A stretch of 64,000 bases of DNA from an uncultured Clostridia bacterium (GTDB lineage Bacteria; Bacillota; Clostridia; Saccharofermentanales; DTU023), in the NCBI GenBank assembly GCA_937922005.1, contig CAKZWV010000039.1:1-64000 (forward strand). The letters run 5' to 3'. This document shows, piece after piece, positions 26,666 through 35,572 of this stretch; the stretch's first letter is position 1, and each line of letters opens with the position of its first letter. A program made the translations under genes and the position numbers. Below the pieces are notes generated by a model, which worked only from the letters and a program-made list of their open reading frames with translations, ran no database searches and was not told the origin of the DNA.

Positions 26666-29095
26666 TTAGGCCCTATTATCTGCCATGATCTGTTCTCCTT
26701 CCGGGAAAGCAAAAGTCGCCCGGCGTAAAAGATGACCGCTCAGGTCAGAAATCACGACCTCCAAGGTCTTTTTAGGACTCTCGTTGGAACTTTCCCCGTC
26801 CAAATACTCCCGAAATTCTTTATGGATCCGCTCGGCGATCAGGTCAGTGCACCTAGTGAGGAAGGCGTCGCCCAAATGTGCCTTCTCGATGAGAGCCAGG
26901 CCTGCCTCCGTTGTCGGACAATCCCGCAGGGCTAAGACTTCTTGGGCAGGCATGCCCACCTCTAAGGCTCGGGCCATCATCATTTCCTGGCGGGCATCCG
27001 CTAAATGGCTGTGGGTCTGGAAGATACCCCCGCTGACCTTGATGAGCTTTCCTAAGGGGCCACTTAAAATGACATGATTTGCGCCCCCATCCAGGGCCAG
27101 GCGCAGACTATAGCCTAGCAGATTTCCAAATTCCACGGAACCCAGACCCGGGTGCAAGGACTTAGCTAGAGCACCCGAGGCATTTCCCGAAGCCAAGATA
27201 ATCGTAGAGGGATCCATGGCAAGTTGCTGGCGGATCTCCACAGCCAAAGAATCCTTATAGGCCTTCTCTGAGAGGGGCTCCACCACCCCGGTCGTCCCAA
27301 TGAGGGAAATGCCACCCACAATCCCTAGGCGGGGATTGAAAGTCTTCTTTGCTAGGTCCTCCCCACCTGGAATCCTTGCCACCAGGGCCCATGCCCGGGG
27401 GGTTGCCGTCGTTGGAGAAGCCGCTGCCCAGATTGCCTCCAGATTTTCCTCCACCATCATCCGGGGACCTGGATTGATGGCAGCCTCCCCAGGTGGGACT
27501 TTGAGGCCCGGCAAGGTAACATGACCCACCCCAGGCCCCCCAAAAAGATAGACACGGACAGGAGTAGGATCGGCAAGGAAGGAGTATTTGCCTGCGGGGA
27601 ACCAAGCGTCAGGGAGGATGGGTCTGGAGTTAGGGGCTGATCTCTGATCCTTTGCCGCCTTGGCCTTCTGGCTCTTTGCGCTAGGAGCCGGAAGGTCTTC
27701 TACTCCCCTCTTCTTTGCTTCAGCAGCTTGGGCAAGCTGCGTCTCTTCCTCAGGGGTCAGGGGCCAGAGATCAGCATAGATCCAGGTCTGGTCGGTCACA
27801 TCCACGTCGTCGCCCCCATCTTTTTGGGCCCGGGCGCTGTAGGCAGGGAGACCCAGGGGCCCAGGCTCGGGACTCTCGGCGACGTCGATGAGAGGATGAG
27901 GATCCACCGGGATGGTCAAAGTCCCCTCCTGGGGGAGGAGGATGGTCTCAGCTGATGATGCATTCGGTGTTGAGGTTGAAGTTTCAGCTGATGATGCAAC
28001 CGGGGTATCTCCCAGGGAGGCTGCTGGAATATTTGTTGGATTCAGGCTAAGGGCTTGGCGGAAGGCGGCACAGGCCGCTGCGGTAAAGGTGGACCCGGTC
28101 GTATAACCCCGGCGAAGGACCTTCCCCTCTAGAGAGATCCAGGGGCGGTCCCGATATTCCAGGAGTTCTGCCAAATCCTCAGCATCCCGCAAGCGCCAAG
28201 CCCCCTCCTCCTTGGTAGGTGGGGTTAAAAGGGAGGTTTTGGAGAGAAAGTTTTCGAAAATCCAGTATTTGGGAAGTTTGATCTTGGCTTGGCGGAGGAT
28301 ATCTTGCTGGTCAAAAGCCTGGTCGGTAGGCCCATCAAAGAGGAGGACCCCATCATGGAGGATCAGGACCCGGTCGGCAAAAGAATAGGCAAAATCCACA
28401 TTATGAGTCGAACAAAGGAGGGTCCGATTTTCCTTGTGGAGGCGGGTTAAAATCTCCATCAGGTCATCGGTATTTTGCGCATCCAGCCAGGCCGTCGGCT
28501 CATCCAACATGATGAGCCGAGAGTCCATGACGAGGACATCAGCGATGCTGAGGCGCTTTTTCTCCCCAAAACTCAGGTATTGGATGGGACGGTGGCGGAG
28601 ATGGGTAAGATTAAGGAGATCCAATGCATGGTCCGTCCTCTCCCTTACCAAATCTTCCGAGTAGCCGAGCTGGAAGGCCCCAAAGGAGACTTCCTTTTCT
28701 ACGGTAGAAGCAAAGATCTGGCGCTCTGGGTCCTGAAAGACCAAACTGACCGTGGTACGCAAATCACGGAGAAAGGCCTTTTTCTTTGAGTAGGCCTGTC
28801 CTTTAAAGAAACGTTGGCCGTGGTCAGGATGAAGGACAGCCATGATAAGATAAAAAAGGGTGGATTTGCCCGAGCCATTGGGGGCCAAAAGGACGATTTT
28901 TTCCCCCGGATAGATGGATAGGGAAATATCTTTAAGGACCGGAGATGACTCTGGGTAGGCAAATCCGATGTGGTCCAGGCGGATCAGCTCTTCTTGGGCC
29001 TCAGACCGCCCTGGGGCAACTGCTTGAGACCGGTCCGGATCGGCTATTTGAGAGCGCTCCGGGTCGGCTGCTTGAGCTTGATTTATAGACGACAT
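26666..29095 (-). CDS. Fused cobalt ECF ATPase (CbiO) and cobalt-precorrin-5B C1-methyltransferase (CbiD)
   Basis: 809 aa joining a transporter ATPase to a biosynthetic enzyme. After a short tail with ADPERSQIADPDRSQ repeats, residues about 37-275 are CbiO: Walker A APNGSGKST, Q-loop VFQDPERQIF, signature LSFGEKKR, Walker B LIMLDEP, and switch His in CSTHN. Residues about 325-800 are CbiD: RRGYTTGST, KDGGDDVDVTD, GGPGVGHVTLPGL and PPGEAAINPGPR. Two low-complexity insertions (about 352-385 and 447-500) make the CbiD part about 100 residues longer than usual. Its first 13 bases overlap cbiQ. There is no stop or internal start signal between domains. Confidence 0.92.
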   Translation of the reverse strand: MSSINQAQAADPERSQIADPDRSQAVAPGRSEAQEELIRLDHIGFAYPESSPVLKDISLSIYPGEKIVLLAPNGSGKSTLFYLIMAVLHPDHGQRFFKGQAYSKKKAFLRDLRTTVSLVFQDPERQIFASTVEKEVSFGAFQLGYSEDLVRERTDHALDLLNLTHLRHRPIQYLSFGEKKRLSIADVLVMDSRLIMLDEPTAWLDAQNTDDLMEILTRLHKENRTLLCSTHNVDFAYSFADRVLILHDGVLLFDGPTDQAFDQQDILRQAKIKLPKYWIFENFLSKTSLLTPPTKEEGAWRLRDAEDLAELLEYRDRPWISLEGKVLRRGYTTGSTFTAAACAAFRQALSLNPTNIPAASLGDTPVASSAETSTSTPNASSAETILLPQEGTLTIPVDPHPLIDVAESPEPGPLGLPAYSARAQKDGGDDVDVTDQTWIYADLWPLTPEEETQLAQAAEAKKRGVEDLPAPSAKSQKAKAAKDQRSAPNSRPILPDAWFPAGKYSFLADPTPVRVYLFGGPGVGHVTLPGLKVPPGEAAINPGPRMMVEENLEAIWAAASPTTATPRAWALVARIPGGEDLAKKTFNPRLGIVGGISLIGTTGVVEPLSEKAYKDSLAVEIRQQLAMDPSTIILASGNASGALAKSLHPGLGSVEFGNLLGYSLRLALDGGANHVILSGPLGKLIKVSGGIFQTHSHLADARQEMMMARALEVGMPAQEVLALRDCPTTEAGLALIEKAHLGDAFLTRCTDLIAERIHKEFREYLDGESSNESPKKTLEVVISDLSGHLLRRATFAFPEGEQIMADNRA

Positions 29096-29874
29096 AAGAT
29101 AGCCCCTCCTAGGGCAAGGAGACCTAAGGCCACCAGGCCATACTCCAGCCAGCTGGCAGGGCGATAAACTCGCCCCAAATAGCGGAAGGTCCCATCAAAA
29201 AGTTTTAATTCTAAGGCGATATCCAAATCATCCGCCGCCTCCAAGGTCCGACTCAAAACCAGACCCAGGGCCCTGCCCAAGGAAGGAATGCCTGTTCTAA
29301 GATTCTGGTAGCCTAAACGCAGGTCCTGTGCGGTAATCACCGTGTCAAAGGTGTCATAGATATAAAAAATATAGCGGTATAGGAGCTCGGTCAAGTTCAT
29401 GAGGACCGCTGGCACGTGCCAATCCCGGAGGACTTGATTCATTTCTACGAGGGGGGTACTTAGGGCCAGAAACTCCAAGGCGGCCAGAAGACTTAAAACC
29501 CGGGCTCCTAAGTGGAGGGCCCGCTGGATGCTCGACCGGGTTAAATAAAAAACCAGGGAGTCACCTTGAGAAGCCCATAGCAAGTCCCCAGCCGGAATGA
29601 GGGCCAGGTTGGCCCTTTGGGTCACCGCCAGAATCAGGGTTAACAGAGATACGCCCAAGACAAGAAGGGGGGCTTTTTCTAGTCTTACCAGGGTCGACCA
29701 AGAAATCTGGAGGAGGTAGCGGGATAAAAGAAGATTGGCAAGGTAGAAGACAAGTAAAAGCCAGGGTTGACTACAAAGAAAGCTAGCCAGGAAAACCAAG
29801 GCGACATAGAGCATCTTATAAGCCGGATGAACCTCTACCAAGGGATTTTTATTGGCAAGATAATCAATAAACAT
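29083..29874 (-). CDS. cbiQ: Cobalt ECF transporter transmembrane component CbiQ
   Basis: The membrane scaffold (T component) that couples CbiO ATP hydrolysis to cobalt entry through CbiM/CbiN. The 263-aa protein has about five hydrophobic helices and the coupling-helix region TAQDLRLGYQN. I start at the ATG at 29874 (MFIDYLANKNPL, as in the family); the longer frame begins with TTG inside a terminator-like hairpin and is rejected. The ribosome site is weak, so initiation may depend on the upstream structure. Confidence 0.9.
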   Translation of the reverse strand: MFIDYLANKNPLVEVHPAYKMLYVALVFLASFLCSQPWLLLVFYLANLLLSRYLLQISWSTLVRLEKAPLLVLGVSLLTLILAVTQRANLALIPAGDLLWASQGDSLVFYLTRSSIQRALHLGARVLSLLAALEFLALSTPLVEMNQVLRDWHVPAVLMNLTELLYRYIFYIYDTFDTVITAQDLRLGYQNLRTGIPSLGRALGLVLSRTLEAADDLDIALELKLFDGTFRYLGRVYRPASWLEYGLVALGLLALGGAILCRL

Positions 29875-29899
29875 AAGACGGAATCCGAGATCGTTGATA

Positions 29900-29942
29900 A
29901 AAAAAGCTTGCCCAGCCCCCCAGAGGGAGACCAGCAAGCTTT
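29900..29942 (-). terminator. Terminator or attenuator between cbiN and cbiQ
   Basis: On the minus strand AAAGCTTGC pairs perfectly with GCAAGCTTT across a 22-base loop and is followed by a T run. It lies inside the operon, after cbiN and just before cbiQ, so it probably reduces expression of the downstream genes relative to cbiMN. Confidence 0.75.
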
Positions 29943-29985
29943 GCCGTGCCTGGGTTAGGCCGGAAAGCCCAACACCGGGGCAGGA

Positions 29986-30306
29986 TTATTTGCTCAAAGA
30001 GGCTACCTTGCCTTGAGAGCTCGCTTCGTCTTGTTTGGCTTTTTTCTTAGAGTTGACGCCAAAGTAGTAACCTACGACGAGGCCGCCAATGAGGGCCTGG
30101 CAGGAGAACAAGAGACTTTCAATTTCTCCTGAGGGTGGCTCATACAAGGATTCTGCCCAGGGCTCATAGCCGGGCTTCAGTTCTTCAATCAGGCCACTGG
30201 CAGCGTCATCAGACCCGCCAAATTCTGCATCTTTTTTAATGAAAAGGGGAACGACTACAATGGCCAAAATTACAATAAACAAGGTAATAACTGTTGACTT
30301 TTTCAT
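29986..30306 (-). CDS. cbiN: Cobalt transport accessory protein CbiN
   Basis: Small membrane subunit that helps load Co2+ into CbiM. The 106-aa protein has an N-terminal and a C-terminal membrane helix flanking an extracellular loop with the family signature WAESLYEPPSGEIESLLF and FGGSDD. The ATG follows the cbiM stop directly, with GGAGG within the end of cbiM. Confidence 0.96.
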   Translation of the reverse strand: MKKSTVITLFIVILAIVVVPLFIKKDAEFGGSDDAASGLIEELKPGYEPWAESLYEPPSGEIESLLFSCQALIGGLVVGYYFGVNSKKKAKQDEASSQGKVASLSK

Positions 30307-31116
30307 TTATACTGCCTCCGCTGTCATGGTCTTGGGCAAGACATTGAGATCGATCAACTGATCCCGGTTGTGGGTGGTGATGAAACTGAAGATCATCGCC
30401 GTCAGGATTCCTTCGATGATGGCCAGAGGGACCTGGGTAATGGCAAATATTCCAGCAAATTTCTGGACAGAAGCTAGTACAGAATGGGTAGCTGGATCAG
30501 GATAGGCCATACCAAGCTGGATGGAAGTGACCACGTAGGTGAAGAGGTCGCCGAGGGCGGAAGCCAGGAAGACGGCAAAATAGACCTTCTTCGGGCTTAC
30601 CTTCCCAGTCTGGGTCTTGGGATTGCCTACAATGAGGCGATAGATCACCAAAGAAAGGATTGGTCCAGCAATACCCATGGAAGTCAGGTTGGCACCTAGG
30701 GTCGTCAGTCCGCCGTGGGCCAAAAGTATGGCCTGGAAGAGCAGGACGATCAAGCCCAGAACTGCCGTGACGGCCGGCCCAAAGAGAATGGCCGCAAGAC
30801 CCGTCCCGGTAGGATGGGAGCAAGACCCAGTCACGGAAGGAATCTTCATCGCCGAAAGAACAAAGATATAAGCTCCTACCAAGGCTAACAGCAAAAGATT
30901 CTTCTGTTTATCCTGAATGATCTTTGAAATATTCATCAAGCCCCAGATCACAAAGGGCAGGGCCACCACGCCCCAAACGACACACCACATGGGAGGCAGG
31001 AAGCCCTCCATGATGTGCATGGCCTGGACGCCCGTCGAGGGCACCAGGAGCAAGGTTAAGACAATCACGGTGATTGCTAGGCTAACAAAGCGGTTGATTC
31101 GCAAATGCTTTTTCAT
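30307..31116 (-). CDS. cbiM: Cobalt-specific substrate-binding membrane protein CbiM
   Basis: S component of the cobalt ECF importer. After signal-peptide cleavage (…VQA) the mature protein starts MHIMEGFLPP, whose N-terminal Met-His is the known metal ligand region of CbiM. Six or seven hydrophobic helices follow, with SVTGSCSHPTGTGLAAILFGP. The ATG at 31116 has GGAGG at ideal spacing; the frame extending to 31197 is discarded. First gene of the cobalt/corrin run. Confidence 0.96.
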   Translation of the reverse strand: MKKHLRINRFVSLAITVIVLTLLLVPSTGVQAMHIMEGFLPPMWCVVWGVVALPFVIWGLMNISKIIQDKQKNLLLLALVGAYIFVLSAMKIPSVTGSCSHPTGTGLAAILFGPAVTAVLGLIVLLFQAILLAHGGLTTLGANLTSMGIAGPILSLVIYRLIVGNPKTQTGKVSPKKVYFAVFLASALGDLFTYVVTSIQLGMAYPDPATHSVLASVQKFAGIFAITQVPLAIIEGILTAMIFSFITTHNRDQLIDLNVLPKTMTAEAV

Positions 31117-31697
31117 ATATCCTCCAATACTAACGACGGGATGGGGACCAAGATGGGATCTTAGTCCTGCGCCCGTGTCATCATGCAACAAAGCCATAAA
31201 AGTTCAAACTCGCCTGCCCTCCAGACAGACAAAACAAACCAAGCGAATCAATACGAGACCCGGAGCTGGTCAAATGCCCACGATGGGTTTCCTGAAAAGG
31301 GACACTCCGACCTGTGCTTTGTCTCAACTATCAACGCTTGGTAAAAACCATGATGACACCGCTTGTCATACACTTGCGAAAAATAAATTGTGTAGAAAAG
31401 CCTCTTCAACTCAGACGCTTTTCAGCTCGCCACCCTAGTTGGGCCAGCAGCTTGTTCTTCCTAAGGGCACCCTCAAAGGAGTACTCCGGGAAGAACCTAA
31501 GTTTTTTTCTTAACTGTTAGTTACAAATTTTTAGTTGCCAATGCTTCATTGGAAATCTCTAGTGAGAAATTCTTCATTACCATATTTTAACGCTTGTCTG
31601 ATTAGTTTACGCAATGAGAAGAATTATTGCAATCCTTCAGCCAGTTATTTTGTCGACCTATCTTAGCCAGACTTTTTTGGGGGCTTTGTTCAACTGT
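31117..31697. other. Long leader/intergenic region upstream of cbiM
   Basis: About 580 bp without a gene. On the minus strand it contains several inverted repeats (see the structured-RNA entry). The end of the nucleoside phosphorylase gene bounds it on the right. No canonical B12-box (AGGAGACCTGCC-like) was found by eye. Confidence 0.5.
31395..31496 (-). ncRNA. Candidate structured leader RNA of the cbiM operon
   Basis: Reading the minus strand, GTTCTTCC (31489-31496) pairs with GGAAGAAC (31454-31461), enclosing two palindromic mini-hairpins (GGAGTACTCC, AGGGTGCCCT). A second imperfect stem, AGCT...CCC/GGG...AGCT, follows, and then GAAAAGC/GCTTTTC (31395-31423). The position, upstream of cobalt genes that are normally metal- or B12-controlled, suggests a regulatory RNA. 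It does not match the cobalamin riboswitch core as I know it. Confidence 0.35.
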
Positions 31698-32492
31698 CTA
31701 TTCTTCATTCTTCTTGCTTCCAGCCTGCTTTTTTTCAGCAATCCGAAGGGCCAGAGCAGCTTTTACGGTAGCGATGGCCCGACCATTGTCATGCCAAGGC
31801 TGATCTTGATAGCCCTTGGCAGCTCGTTCTTGATTCCAAAGGACCGTAAAGAGGGCGGCCACCTTGGCCCCAGGCAGGGCCCGGGCTACGGTGTAGAGGG
31901 CTGCTGTCTCCATCTCTGAAGCCAGGCACCCAGCTTGGATCCAGGCCTGCCAGCGCTCTTTCAGCCGGGAGGCAACTGGCATCCGCTCTGGGTCCATCTG
32001 CCCGTAAAATGAATCTTTTGACTGGACCACCCCTACCTCATAGGGAATCGACAAAGAGCTTGCCGCCTGAGCGAGAGAGGTTAATAGGTCAAAATCTGCC
32101 ACGGCTGGGAAGGCCAAGGGGAGGTAGTGACTGGAAGTCCCCTCATCCCGAATTGCCCCTTGGGCCAGAACGAGGGTCCCAGGCTGGGTATGCTCTTGCA
32201 TCCCCCCGCAAGTTCCCAGACGGATAAACTCCCTGACCCCAGCCTGGTAGAGTTCTTCCATGGCAATGGCGGCCGAGGGGCCCCCAATACCCGTAGAACA
32301 GATGACAATCTTCTCTCCATCTAAATCAACCAAATAGCTCGTATATTCTCGGTTTTGGCTATGGAAAACCGGATGGTCAAAGGCCTGGGCAATCTCCTCA
32401 CAGCGACCTGGATCCCCAGGTAAAATAGCATAGGTGGCCTCTAAGGGGCCTGTCTTGATATGCATAAAGGGCTCATAGACTTTGGGTGTCAT
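31698..32492 (-). CDS. udp: Nucleoside phosphorylase, probably uridine phosphorylase
   Basis: Phosphorolysis of nucleosides in salvage. The 264-aa protein belongs to the PNP/UDP family: ILPGDPGRCEEIA, STGIGGPSAAIAMEEL, IRLGTCGGMQ and ASEMETAALYTVA. The SKDSFYGQ segment and overall layout favour uridine phosphorylase over purine nucleoside phosphorylase, though substrate is inferred. A near-perfect AGGAGGTGAT precedes the ATG. Stands alone on its strand between unrelated genes. Confidence 0.88.
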   Translation of the reverse strand: MTPKVYEPFMHIKTGPLEATYAILPGDPGRCEEIAQAFDHPVFHSQNREYTSYLVDLDGEKIVICSTGIGGPSAAIAMEELYQAGVREFIRLGTCGGMQEHTQPGTLVLAQGAIRDEGTSSHYLPLAFPAVADFDLLTSLAQAASSLSIPYEVGVVQSKDSFYGQMDPERMPVASRLKERWQAWIQAGCLASEMETAALYTVARALPGAKVAALFTVLWNQERAAKGYQDQPWHDNGRAIATVKAALALRIAEKKQAGSKKNEE

Positions 32493-32616
32493 GGGATCAC
32501 CTCCTCGTGATAAGATCCCTGCTGGGGGATCGGGATAAGATATGGATAGAAAGTATCAAGGAGTCCGCTCCATGGATCCTTGCGAAAGTACATTACGATG
32601 GTAAAGGCTGAGAGGG

Positions 32617-33021
32617 TCAGGGAGTCTCCTCTGTAGATTCTTGGGGGTAAACCAGGGAAAAGGAGGGTGCCGTTTCCCGCCAAACAAAGTCGGAACTTTC
32701 GTCGTCCTTGTTTTTCTTCTTGGCCTGGCTAACCCGCCAAAAGACGAGTGCCCCAAAAATCATGAGGAAAACAATCAATAGGGAAGGGATCACCGCTTTC
32801 AAGAAACGGGCCCGGGCGCTGGGAGGCCGCATGGCATGGTCCGGCTGACGGTCGGGCTCCGGCCACTCCTCTTCTTGTGGCAGTCCGTCGAAGTAAGGCC
32901 TCTCCTCCTCTTCCGGCAGGCTCTCAAAGTAAGAGCAATCCTCCTCTTCCGGCCGCCCCTCCGGACGGTCCTTATTGTCCTGTTTTGGGCTCATATCCTC
33001 AATATCAGATTCAAGGCTCAT
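32617..33021 (-). CDS. Small single-pass membrane protein with acidic N-terminus
   Basis: Unrecognised 134-aa protein. Residues 1-65 are strongly acidic with repeated LPEEEERPYF-like units; one membrane helix at about 75-95 follows, then a Lys-rich stop-transfer stretch and a short tail. The charge pattern places the acidic end outside or inside ambiguously. It begins three bases after the DUF4349 gene and is likely cotranscribed with it. Confidence 0.72.
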   Translation of the reverse strand: MSLESDIEDMSPKQDNKDRPEGRPEEEDCSYFESLPEEEERPYFDGLPQEEEWPEPDRQPDHAMRPPSARARFLKAVIPSLLIVFLMIFGALVFWRVSQAKKKNKDDESSDFVWRETAPSFSLVYPQESTEETP

Positions 33022-33024
33022 AGG

Positions 33025-34485
33025 CTAGCCTCTCTTCTTAGTGGAAGAGCTCGCAGAAGAAGACGGGCTAGCGTCCTTGGCCGCTCGGGCTTCCTGAGCC
33101 TCCTGGGCATCCTGGACCATTTGTGCATCTTGGGCTACTTGGCCCATAGAGGCTTCTGGCCCTGGCACGGGCCCAACTCCTCCTGGGGCACCTGGCATCC
33201 CTGCTCCTCCTGAGGTCCCCGGCATGGCCGCCCCTCCTGGCTGGCCTGGGGCTGGATAAGTCCCACTGACCGTATAGGGTGGGGCGGAAGCATACCCAGT
33301 TCCCCAGCCCATGTTAGAAGGACCTGGCATCCCGTAGGGGAAAGGCCCTCCAGGCCCTGGAGTCCCCTTATTCTTTTTCGTTTTCCTGTTGGCCCTTTTC
33401 GCTCTACGTTTCAAAGACCAAAGCGAGATACCACGGATAATCAGGACAATAATCCAAATGACGACGACAAAGAAGAGGATATCAAAGATATGCCCGGCCA
33501 AATAGATGCAAAGGTCTTGCATATCAATCACAAAGCGGGTCCAGCCTTCTTGGAAAGACTCCGAGACTCGGATCCCAAAGGGAAGACTGACCTGGCTCTT
33601 TAGGTCAATACGAGTTTTCTCTTGGAGGGTAACTTCCACCGTCGCATAGGCAACTTCTCGATCCTGAATCTTTAAAGTTTGGGTAAGGGACTGAATCTCC
33701 CGCTCTACGTCAGAAATTCTCTCCTTCACATCAAGAATGTCAGAGATGGATTCGGCCTTATCATAGATTTCAAGCAAGGCATCCCGTTCTTTTTCCAAAC
33801 TCTCCACCCTCAGTTTATTATCATAATAGACCGTGGTGATATTTTCAGACTTTTGCTCCATGGAACGGGGCCGATAATGTTCCTGAAAATACTTCACGAA
33901 ATCGCCAACCTTGTCACTCGGCACCCGCAACTTCAGATCCGCCCTACGCCCTGTTGGATTGGAGCCAACGTATTCACGGTAGGCCTCATCCTCGTCGACG
34001 AGCTCCCCACCAGACATGCTGGCATCTTCTACAAATCCTCCTGCCTCGTTTAACTTCTTATGAAAGTCCGCCAGCAACTGGTCGAAGGCCTCCCGGGTCC
34101 GAAGCTCATAGCGTAGATCATAGGTATAAACAATCTTCTTGGGCAGGGTCTTTTCTTCGTTCACCAGGTCCAGGTTAATATCCCCTTCCCCGGCCTCCAA
34201 ACTTCTCGCCCTAGCCCCTGCTAGGCCGTCTTCTGGGGCAGATTCCTCTGCCTCATCACTTTTCATCATGGATTCTTTGGCATTACTCCTGACCATCTCA
34301 TTCACACTGGCAGGGCTACTAGAAGGAGGGCTCATATCCCCACACGAGCTCAAAATGAAGACCAGCTGGAGAAGGAGGAGAATGCCTAAAATGAAGGCAA
34401 TCCACATGGTCGCCTTCTTGCGTTTGGGAATGACTTTCTTTTCGGGTGGCCGCTGTCCCGCCCGTTTAACTTTCAACTTTTTCAT
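33025..34485 (-). CDS. DUF4349 lipoprotein-like membrane protein
   Basis: The 486-aa protein has a basic N-terminus, a hydrophobic segment ending in the lipobox-like LSSC (about residue 48), the DUF4349 domain (about 110-290) with a central coiled coil (ESLEKERDALLEIYDKAESI), one further membrane helix (about 325-350), and a Gly/Pro/Met-rich C-terminal tail. DUF4349 proteins are envelope-associated with no settled function. The ATG at 34485 has GGAG seven bases upstream. The downstream gene overlaps no reading frame but is three bases away. Confidence 0.85.
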   Translation of the reverse strand: MKKLKVKRAGQRPPEKKVIPKRKKATMWIAFILGILLLLQLVFILSSCGDMSPPSSSPASVNEMVRSNAKESMMKSDEAEESAPEDGLAGARARSLEAGEGDINLDLVNEEKTLPKKIVYTYDLRYELRTREAFDQLLADFHKKLNEAGGFVEDASMSGGELVDEDEAYREYVGSNPTGRRADLKLRVPSDKVGDFVKYFQEHYRPRSMEQKSENITTVYYDNKLRVESLEKERDALLEIYDKAESISDILDVKERISDVEREIQSLTQTLKIQDREVAYATVEVTLQEKTRIDLKSQVSLPFGIRVSESFQEGWTRFVIDMQDLCIYLAGHIFDILFFVVVIWIIVLIIRGISLWSLKRRAKRANRKTKKNKGTPGPGGPFPYGMPGPSNMGWGTGYASAPPYTVSGTYPAPGQPGGAAMPGTSGGAGMPGAPGGVGPVPGPEASMGQVAQDAQMVQDAQEAQEARAAKDASPSSSASSSTKKRG

Positions 34486-34606
34486 ACTAAATCTCCTTTC
34501 TGAGGGAATCCGCATGCGGCAAGTTCTCAAAAGCATTTCTCATATTGGTTGCCGACCTATCTATTCTCGAGGCTCAAGCTCGTATCCGCACCCAACAAGT
34601 CCGCTC

Positions 34607-35572
34607 TTACAGGTCTGTCAGCACCCTCTGCTCCACAAATACTCCAGGATGGGCATCGGTAAAGAGTCGGATCATATTCAAGAAGGTCTCTGAGAGGTCG
34701 GAGGCATAAAAGGTATAGGGAGGTAGGCCCTCGGCCTGGGCGGCCGTCCCAGTGGACAAAAGCCCTGGAGCCAAGAGATGATGGGCCGCCAAGAGCTCTT
34801 TCAGTGCTGGAACGACAATAGCCGAAGGATTATAAATCGTCACATTAGGCCACAAATCTCGAATATCCGCCTCTAACAAGGGATAGTGGGTACAGGCCAA
34901 AACCAGGTGGACCGGCCGGTCTTTCGGCAGGAAATCCTGGAGGCAATAGCGGACCACCTCCCGACTCAGAGGCGTATGGGCATAGCCCTCCTCCACCAGG
35001 GGAACAAAGAGGGGGCAGGCCAGGGTCTGAAAAGACAGGTCCGGACGCCTTGCCTGGAGGGCCTGAGGATAGGCTTTGGCGTTGAGGGTCACCCGGGTAC
35101 TAATGATGTGGACAGTAGCCCCCTCTTCCAGATGCTCAGCCAAATAATCCACCGTCGGCGAAATGATCCCCTGAAAGGGAACTTCCGGAAAGCGTTCTTG
35201 CAAATAGGGGAGGGCTGATGCCGACACCGTATTACAAGCAATTAAGATGGCCTTGGCCCCCTTAGCCAGGAGAAAATCGACGATTTCTTCGGAAAATTTT
35301 TGAATGGTCGCCGTTGACTTATCCCCATAGGGGGTCCGAGCTGTGTCGCCAAAGTAAACGAGGGCCTCCTCCCCCAGGACCTCCTCCATGGCTTCAATGG
35401 TGGTAAGGCCACCAAGCCCCGAGTCAAAGATCCCGATGGGACCAGTTCGGCGGAGGTCCGACCAGGAAGAAGCCTGCTCAGAAAGGCCATCTGAATTCGT
35501 GGAAGAAGGCCTTGGGGAAGGTCCCGGAGCGCCCTCCGTCCCCCCTATTCTTACTGGGCCTGCTTCTGCCAT
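34607..35572 (-). CDS. murI: Glutamate racemase
   Basis: Converts L- to D-glutamate for peptidoglycan. The two catalytic Cys are in ACNTVSA and LACTHYPLL, and IGIFDSGLGGLT opens the core. A 45-residue Gly/Pro/Ser-rich N-terminal extension precedes the catalytic domain, longer than usual. The 5' end overlaps the M42 aminopeptidase gene by 22 bases; an internal start nearer the catalytic core is possible because the ribosome site is poor. Confidence 0.95.
   Translation of the reverse strand: MAEAGPVRIGGTEGAPGPSPRPSSTNSDGLSEQASSWSDLRRTGPIGIFDSGLGGLTTIEAMEEVLGEEALVYFGDTARTPYGDKSTATIQKFSEEIVDFLLAKGAKAILIACNTVSASALPYLQERFPEVPFQGIISPTVDYLAEHLEEGATVHIISTRVTLNAKAYPQALQARRPDLSFQTLACPLFVPLVEEGYAHTPLSREVVRYCLQDFLPKDRPVHLVLACTHYPLLEADIRDLWPNVTIYNPSAIVVPALKELLAAHHLLAPGLLSTGTAAQAEGLPPYTFYASDLSETFLNMIRLFTDAHPGVFVEQRVLTDL

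Noticed and set aside
31130..31340. Cobalamin or NiCo riboswitch
   Set aside because: Conserved core sequences (B12 box; GAGCAGGCA...GCAGCC) were not found by eye.
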